From NCBI GenBank assembly GCA_945861845.1, contig CAMAWS010000043.1, forward strand, positions 1-12,338: a DNA stretch of 12,338 nt, given 5' to 3'. The position numbers were made by a program, and so were the translations under genes. This document shows, piece by piece, positions 8,071 through 12,338 of this stretch (its first letter is position 1; each line of letters starts with the position of its first letter). The stretch is from Candidatus Sulfopaludibacter sp. SbA3. GTDB taxonomy: Bacteria; Acidobacteriota; Terriglobia; 20CM-2-55-15. The notes beneath the pieces were generated by a model. That model had not been told where the DNA came from. It was given only the letters and a program-made list of their open reading frames with translations, and searched no databases.

Positions 8071-10755
8071 TTAGGTCGTCCCGTGTATTTCTCTCAGATT
8101 TAGCTCCGCCGCCCCCAATTTGGCGAACAATCGCTTGCGGCACGTCAACACGAGGATCTGCACATTTTCACCAGCGCGCATCAGGATATCGAACATTCGC
8201 TCGATGCGCAGGTCATCGCTGAAAGCCAACGCATCATCGAGGATGACGGTTGCCGGACGGCCTTGTGTGAGTAATAGTTCGGCAAAAGCAAGGCGAGTGA
8301 GGATGGCGAGCTGTTCCTGCGTTCCGCCGCTGAGCCGATCGAATTCCTCTTTGGTTCCGTTGCGTTCAATGGTGCTGATACTGAGTTTATCGTCGAGCAT
8401 TAAACTCGCACCTGGCAGCAACATCTTCAAGTAAGGTTCGACGCGGCTCACTATTGGCGCCAGGTAAAGTTCATTGGCCTCGCGTTCGGCCTCATGCAGG
8501 GTCTGCTGGAGTATTTGAAGAACACGGACTTCCTCTTCGTAACCTTTCACCGCCGCCTCAAGCCGGGATTGCTCGGCTCTTGCGACCTCAAGTGTCTCTT
8601 CGACCCCGGCGCCCTCATTGGCCTCGATCAATGCCGTTAGCCGTGTGATCTCAGTATTGAGCCGGCCAAGAGCATCGTGATGATTTTTCCCTGCAGCCTC
8701 AAGGCGTTTAATTCGGGCATCGATAGCGGCAACTGTCTCGCCCTGGTTACTCTCGATCGTCTTGAAAGCGGCCTGAGCCTCTTCGGCGCGTCGCGTAAGT
8801 TCCATGGCATGGGCCGCAAGCTGGTCGTCACTGAATTGAGCTCGCCCCGCTGTAATAGCAGACTGTTTCGTCTCCAGCATGCCCCTCAGCCCGGCCAGGC
8901 GTTGTTCGAGTTCATGCAACGTTGCGGTTGCCTGGGCCAGCATGCCCTTCGGTCCTTCCACCGCAGTCTCTGCCATCGTGATATCCGCGGCCAGTTGCTC
9001 GGCCCGCTCATGAGTTTCGCGGATTTCCTTCGCGATCTCGGCAGCCGTTGGCAGCGCTACAATGCCAAGTACTGCGAGGTCCGTTTTGAGTCTGCCCTGC
9101 AATTCCCTTACACGAGTCTGGCGGGCGTCCAGACCTGCGGCAAGCTTGGCCGCCGGCTCTTTGGGCGCAAGTGCTGTAATCTCACGGCGCACATCCGCGA
9201 GCTTCCGCTCGAACTCATTGCGCCGTGCGACGGCCTGGCGGGCGGCACTCAAGTTCTCGACACAGGCCTCCTCAAGCGCCGCCGTCAGTTCAAGTTCTGC
9301 CAGCCTAAGCCGCTTCAGCATCCCATCGCGGTCACGGATCTGTGGTTCGACGGCCATTTCGCCAACGCCTTCGATATCTATCCGGGTCTTCGCGACAACA
9401 GCACGAGAAGTAGCCGCAATATCAAGAGGCACACCATCCAGACGCACACGTCCCAATGCACCAGGTTCGATCGCTAGAGTCAGATTTGTCGCAACGGCAT
9501 TGAGCGCTGCCTGGGCGCCGGAGATCTCCGTCTCAGCAGCCTCAATTCGTGACACGGCATCGTCTGTTGCTTTGATTTCCCCGATTGACTGGGAGAGCTG
9601 ACCGGACTCCGCTTGCAGGTTCAATGCCCTTGCCAGCGTCGCTTCATGCCGCACGATCTCGGCCTGAAGGTCGACGGCGCTTCGGAGTCGCTCGAGGCGC
9701 CGGCTCTGCTCACCATTGGCACGTAACTTCTCGCGAAGGCCGGTAAGTGTTGTTTCGCAGGCCTCGACTTTGGACTTCGTTTCGTTCGTATCGGCCGTGG
9801 CTTCGCGGATCTCGCTCGTAAGTGCTTTGACCTTGGCTTCAATCGAATCCAGTTCGCGCACCAGGCCTGAGCGATCTTCCACGGCTTGCCGTTCACGTGC
9901 CGCTCGCTCGGCTGCGATCTTCGCTTCATTCCGAGCCGCATCGATCTCAATCGCTTTGGTGGCTGCCGCAGTGCGGCGGGTCCGTGTATCCTCCAGCTCC
10001 TGTCGATGGTCTTCCTCGCTCCAATCGGCCTGAAGCTCTTTGCGCTCGCGCTTCTGGCGCGCAAGTGAGTCCATGTACTCAAAGATTTCACGCCGCTTTT
10101 CTTCAAGCTGGTTAGCGCGAACGCCCACCTCTTCGAGCCGGTCCTTGGCGTCCTTGAACTTTCCACTTGGTCCCCTCGCGCTCAAGATTTCTCTCAGCGC
10201 CTGGTCCACCGCCAACGGAATCTTCCGGCCTCTCTCCCCGCCGGTAACGACCCCTACCTGCGCCTCAATACAACTCTGCAAGGTGCTGCGGCCCGCATCG
10301 TCAAGCTTGGGATCGCCAAACGAACTACCCTGACTTACCCAGAGCGTTCCCCAAATGCCATGCTCGCCTCCGCCCCGGCGGTTCGCGAATTCCAGAAGCC
10401 GCTGAAGCTCCGTCTCTGCCGCTTCGTCTTCGAATCGGCGATTATCGGAACTGGTCAGCAGCGCTTTCCCGGATTGAAAGGCGAAGCGCTTTCGAATGGT
10501 CCAGCGCGTGTCATCAAGATCGAAGGCAAGTTCGACCTCCGGCACCGTGCCGTTAACGAAGTGCCGGAAACTTCTTACCGTTTCGGTCTGTGACTTCGCC
10601 TTTTCGAAGATCACACCGTTGATCGCCGCCAGTATCGTCGACTTGCCGAGTTCGTTCTGGCCAACGAGAACGTTGACCCCATCGGTGATTCCATCCACGC
10701 CGAAAGTGCCCACGAACTTGCGAAAATTAGTGAGTTGGATCGAGCGGATCTTCAT
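8071..10755 (-). CDS. SbcC/YhaN/Rad50-like SMC-family ATPase
   Basis: This 894-residue ABC-type ATPase has a long coiled-coil insert and is the partner of the metallophosphoesterase encoded just upstream. It presumably controls access of DNA ends to that nuclease. The N-terminal half-ATPase shows LTNFRKF (8-14), Walker A GQNELGKST (32-40) and a Q-loop WVSQG (139-143). Charged, Glu/Ala/Arg-rich coiled coil spans roughly 200-420 and 480-765. The C-terminal half carries the signature LSGGTQEQL (808-816) and Walker B VILDDALAFSDD (837-848). The coil apex is not a zinc hook: the only cysteines (162, 333, 498, 872) are isolated. Instead, residues about 425-475 form a beta-prone, glycine-containing segment (RVRLDGVPLDI, TRIDIEGVGEMAVE). 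After Walker B the usual switch histidine appears to be Arg873 (LTCRKRLF). The ATG at 10755 overlaps the preceding stop as ATGA. The family is clear; YhaN-like is a better match than canonical SbcC. Confidence 0.87.
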   Translation of the reverse strand: MKIRSIQLTNFRKFVGTFGVDGITDGVNVLVGQNELGKSTILAAINGVIFEKAKSQTETVRSFRHFVNGTVPEVELAFDLDDTRWTIRKRFAFQSGKALLTSSDNRRFEDEAAETELQRLLEFANRRGGGEHGIWGTLWVSQGSSFGDPKLDDAGRSTLQSCIEAQVGVVTGGERGRKIPLAVDQALREILSARGPSGKFKDAKDRLEEVGVRANQLEEKRREIFEYMDSLARQKRERKELQADWSEEDHRQELEDTRTRRTAAATKAIEIDAARNEAKIAAERAARERQAVEDRSGLVRELDSIEAKVKALTSEIREATADTNETKSKVEACETTLTGLREKLRANGEQSRRLERLRSAVDLQAEIVRHEATLARALNLQAESGQLSQSIGEIKATDDAVSRIEAAETEISGAQAALNAVATNLTLAIEPGALGRVRLDGVPLDIAATSRAVVAKTRIDIEGVGEMAVEPQIRDRDGMLKRLRLAELELTAALEEACVENLSAARQAVARRNEFERKLADVRREITALAPKEPAAKLAAGLDARQTRVRELQGRLKTDLAVLGIVALPTAAEIAKEIRETHERAEQLAADITMAETAVEGPKGMLAQATATLHELEQRLAGLRGMLETKQSAITAGRAQFSDDQLAAHAMELTRRAEEAQAAFKTIESNQGETVAAIDARIKRLEAAGKNHHDALGRLNTEITRLTALIEANEGAGVEETLEVARAEQSRLEAAVKGYEEEVRVLQILQQTLHEAEREANELYLAPIVSRVEPYLKMLLPGASLMLDDKLSISTIERNGTKEEFDRLSGGTQEQLAILTRLAFAELLLTQGRPATVILDDALAFSDDLRIERMFDILMRAGENVQILVLTCRKRLFAKLGAAELNLREIHGTT

Positions 10756-11918
10756 GAGCCTGCTGCCTGCTTCAGATGCTCAATGTACAACCGGCGCAAA
10801 GCCAGTGACGCGATGCGTGCCTGCTCTGGATCGGAGGGATTCGCTGCGATCGTCTTGAGCCGATCCGCCGCCACACGGACAAAGCCGGAGCGGTCAATAT
10901 CGTCCATGTCCGTTTCCGTCGGCTCCAGAACCAGCTCCTCATCCTGCACTCGCGTGCCGCAGACAGCGGCCCCAACTCCATGGATGATCCTTTCCTCAAA
11001 GCTCTTGCGGCCGGCCAGCGACAACGTTCCCGAAACCTGAAGGTCGAGCACGACTCTGCTCAAGTCGGGTTCGAGCGCACGAAGCTCCGATTCCAGGAGA
11101 TCAATCTGGGAGTCTTCGGTGAGCGTCTTTACGACCTGGCGCCAGCGGTACCGGCCCACTTCAACGGGCGTGACTGCAGGCGAAGCACGCACACCGGCGA
11201 TATCGACGACGAGAGCAGTGCCACCGTTACACAGCGTCCCGCTGGAACCCGGCGGACGTTTGAACTGGTCCGGCTCTGGTGTACCGGAGTACCACACACG
11301 ATCATTGATTTTGATCTGCCGGTGCCAATCGCCCATAGCGAGGTAGGCAAGCCCGGCGGTTTCCGCGCGAGCCGGGTTGATGTAGTTTGAAGCCTCGCCA
11401 TCCGAGCCGAAACCCTGGATCGAGCCGTGCGCCATCCCGATTCGGATGGCTCCCTCCGGAGTGGCCTCTTTATCCATGTAGCCTGTGAGATCGTCTACGG
11501 TCGAGATATGGAAAAGTGGTGCAGGCAGAAGGAAAACAGGTGTTCCGTCGTCATCCATAATCTTCACGGCGCCCGGACTTGTGTGGAGCTTCACGTTTTC
11601 CGGTAGATTCGTCCGCAAGAGACGATCCCAGAGGCCGTTTTCACGCACGTGGTCATGATTGCCAGGCATCAGGTGCCATGTGATCCTGGGAAACTGGCGC
11701 ATCCCCTCGATCGGCTTTGCGAGTGTCTGTGGGGAAAGTTGCTGCTTGTCGTAGATGTCGCCTGCCAACAACACAGCGGAAGCGCCGTGTTTGATCGCGA
11801 GTTCCCCAAGCTTCCGGACGGCTGCCTGCCGCGCATCCTGGAGCAGCGCGGCAACTTCAGGCTCGAAATACATGAACACTTTGCCGATCTGGAGATCGGA
11901 GGAGTGGATCAGTCGCAT
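10752..11918 (-). CDS. SbcD/YhaO-like metallophosphoesterase (DNA repair exonuclease)
   Basis: This 388-residue calcineurin-like phosphoesterase is predicted to be the nuclease subunit working with the adjacent Rad50/SbcC-like ATPase. Motifs visible are HSSDLQIGK (5-13), LLAGDIYDKQ (50-59; Asp54), MPGNHDH (84-90; Asn87, His88), GMAHGSI (161-167; His164) and YLAMGDWHR (192-200). Compared with classical Mre11/SbcD, the motif I His is Gln10 and the GHxH motif reads GDWH. This may characterise the subfamily. YSGTPEPDQF (210-219) is the usual post-catalytic strand. The start chosen is the ATG at 11918, because MRLIHSSDLQIGK is the canonical N-terminus and AGGAAAGG lies upstream (11930-11937). A TTG at 11957 would add 13 residues. 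The gene is first in the four-gene operon, and its TGA overlaps the next ATG by four bases. Confidence 0.88.
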   Translation of the reverse strand: MRLIHSSDLQIGKVFMYFEPEVAALLQDARQAAVRKLGELAIKHGASAVLLAGDIYDKQQLSPQTLAKPIEGMRQFPRITWHLMPGNHDHVRENGLWDRLLRTNLPENVKLHTSPGAVKIMDDDGTPVFLLPAPLFHISTVDDLTGYMDKEATPEGAIRIGMAHGSIQGFGSDGEASNYINPARAETAGLAYLAMGDWHRQIKINDRVWYSGTPEPDQFKRPPGSSGTLCNGGTALVVDIAGVRASPAVTPVEVGRYRWRQVVKTLTEDSQIDLLESELRALEPDLSRVVLDLQVSGTLSLAGRKSFEERIIHGVGAAVCGTRVQDEELVLEPTETDMDDIDRSGFVRVAADRLKTIAANPSDPEQARIASLALRRLYIEHLKQAAGS

Positions 11919-11929
11919 GTGCCGAACGG

Positions 11930-11937
11930 CCTTTCCT
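11930..11937 (-). promoter_or_regulatory. Ribosome binding site supporting the ATG start of the phosphoesterase gene
   Basis: On the - strand AGGAAAGG lies 11 bases before the ATG at 11918. The spacing is slightly long but acceptable. It favours this start over the TTG at 11957, which has only a G-rich GGGGTGA stretch before it. Confidence 0.45.
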
Positions 11938-11957
11938 GCGGGGCTTCTCGCGTACAA

Positions 11958-12091
11958 ACCAGGTCACCCCAACGCGGTCATGAGCTTACCAATATTAATG
12001 ACACTGCGCACTGGCGAATGGCGATTGTAGTCGATTGCGGCAACCATGGTATGGATGTAAATATGCATGAATATATGGTAGCGTGGCTTCC
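11958..12091. promoter_or_regulatory. Divergent intergenic region with candidate toxin-gene promoter/operator
   Basis: The stretch between the divergent repair operon and toxin gene becomes AT-rich over 12040-12080. On the + strand TTGCGG (12035-12040) and TAAATA (12058-12063) are separated by 17 bases and could be weak -35/-10 boxes for the toxin gene. The same stretch contains the palindromes CCATGG (12044-12049) and ATGCAT (12063-12068). It also has ACCAT (12043-12047) facing ATGGT (12075-12079), which could serve as an operator. On the - strand TACAAT (complement of 12024-12029) is a good -10 match for the repair operon, but it lacks a convincing -35. No SOS (LexA) box was recognised. All assignments here are tentative. 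Confidence 0.25.
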
Positions 12092-12338
12092 GTGGACTTC
12101 GAATGGGACCCACGAAAGGATGAGATCAATCGGGTCCGGCATGGAGTTTCCTTCGCCGAAGCACAGTACGCCTTCGCTGATCCTCAAAGAGTCATTGCGA
12201 AGGATGTGGAGCATAGCAAGGTGCAAGAGGAGCGATTCTTTTGTTTCGCAAAAACAGCGCACGGGATATTGACAATTCGTTTCACTTATCGGGAAAGCAA
12301 GATTCGAATTTTTGGAGCGGGATATTGGAGAGAGGGCA
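12092..12338 (+). CDS. brnT: BrnT family (DUF497) toxin, 3' truncated by window end
   Basis: An open frame from GTG at 12092 runs off the window after 82 codons with no stop. It begins VDFEWDPRKDEINRVRHGVSF, the BrnT hallmark (FEWDP, then K..N...HGVSF). It continues with AEAQYAFADPQ, EERFFCFAKTAHG, LTIRFTYRESKIRIFGAGYW. Family toxins of about 90-100 residues have a RelE-like RNase fold and are neutralised and autorepressed by the BrnA antitoxin, which is usually encoded immediately downstream (outside this window). No ATG is in frame: TGA lies at 12068-12070, and the only other start is GTG 12083, three codons upstream. The shorter form matches the family N-terminus. No clear Shine-Dalgarno is seen. 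The AT-rich leader differs from the neighbouring repair genes, consistent with a mobile toxin-antitoxin module. Confidence 0.85.
   Translation, partial: MDFEWDPRKDEINRVRHGVSFAEAQYAFADPQRVIAKDVEHSKVQEERFFCFAKTAHGILTIRFTYRESKIRIFGAGYWREG

Noticed and set aside
8069..8143. N-terminal extension of the AddB-like protein (start at 8143).
   Set aside because: It would overlap the ATPase gene by 73 bases and adds a low-complexity tail (GGGG, charged residues) not typical of the family. The ATG at 8068, 2 bases after the ATPase stop, fits the operon spacing.
8677..9477. A 266-codon + strand open frame antisense to the coiled-coil ATPase.
   Set aside because: GC-rich coiled-coil genes commonly leave long open antisense frames. 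The sense strand has clear family motifs, and the antisense product shows none.
11919..11957. TTG-initiated extension of the phosphoesterase by 13 residues.
   Set aside because: The canonical N-terminus begins at the ATG (MRLIHSSDLQ) and an AGGAAAGG motif precedes it. The extension has no family support, though it is not excluded.
11649..12272. A 207-codon + strand open frame.
   Set aside because: Most of it is antisense to the phosphoesterase gene, and its end overlaps the BrnT frame in a different phase. The translated product resembles nothing recognisable.

Overview
The window is a dense bacterial segment of moderately high GC content. It holds two co-directional aromatic-catabolism genes (+), a repeat-rich intergenic island, a tightly packed four-gene DNA double-strand-break repair operon (-), and the start of a toxin gene (+) that runs off the right edge. 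The organism cannot be fixed from sequence alone. The mix of a gentisate pathway, a UvrD/PD-(D/E)XK repair pair and palindromic intergenic repeats suggests an environmental Acidobacteriota or proteobacterial genome. I lean to Acidobacteriota, as an impression rather than a proof.

Left part (1-1638): the 3' end of a fumarylacetoacetate-hydrolase-family gene lies 8 bases before a complete gentisate 1,2-dioxygenase gene. Together they would open the gentisate ring to maleylpyruvate and later hydrolyse fumarylpyruvate. The isomerase between these steps is not in the window.

Middle (1639-2029): this intergenic stretch holds a twin hairpin ending in a T-tract (probable terminator of the gentisate genes). 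It is followed by a roughly 234-bp multi-hairpin inverted-repeat element with no coding capacity. The element is flanked by a 9-bp direct repeat, CCTTCAAAC. It appears to have inserted into the extreme 3' end of the helicase gene, so the helicase now ends on codons supplied by the element. Removing the element and one repeat copy restores a reading frame that stops two codons later.

Right part (11918 down to 1981, - strand): a four-gene operon in the order SbcD/YhaO-like metallophosphoesterase, SbcC/YhaN/Rad50-like ATPase, AddB-like PD-(D/E)XK nuclease with probable 4Fe-4S cysteines, and AddA-like UvrD helicase-nuclease. The junctions are a 4-base overlap (ATGA), a 2-base gap and an 8-base overlap, implying translational coupling. 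The set joins an Mre11-Rad50-type end-processing pair to an AddAB-type resection pair. Bacillus subtilis has a comparable addBA-sbcDC neighbourhood, but here the order and subfamilies differ. The ATPase lacks a CxxC zinc hook, and the phosphoesterase has substitutions at two classical metal-ligand positions.

Right edge (12092-12338): a divergently oriented BrnT-family (DUF497) toxin gene starts with GTG and is cut by the window end. Its BrnA antitoxin would be expected just downstream. The short AT-rich divergent region probably carries the promoters for both directions.
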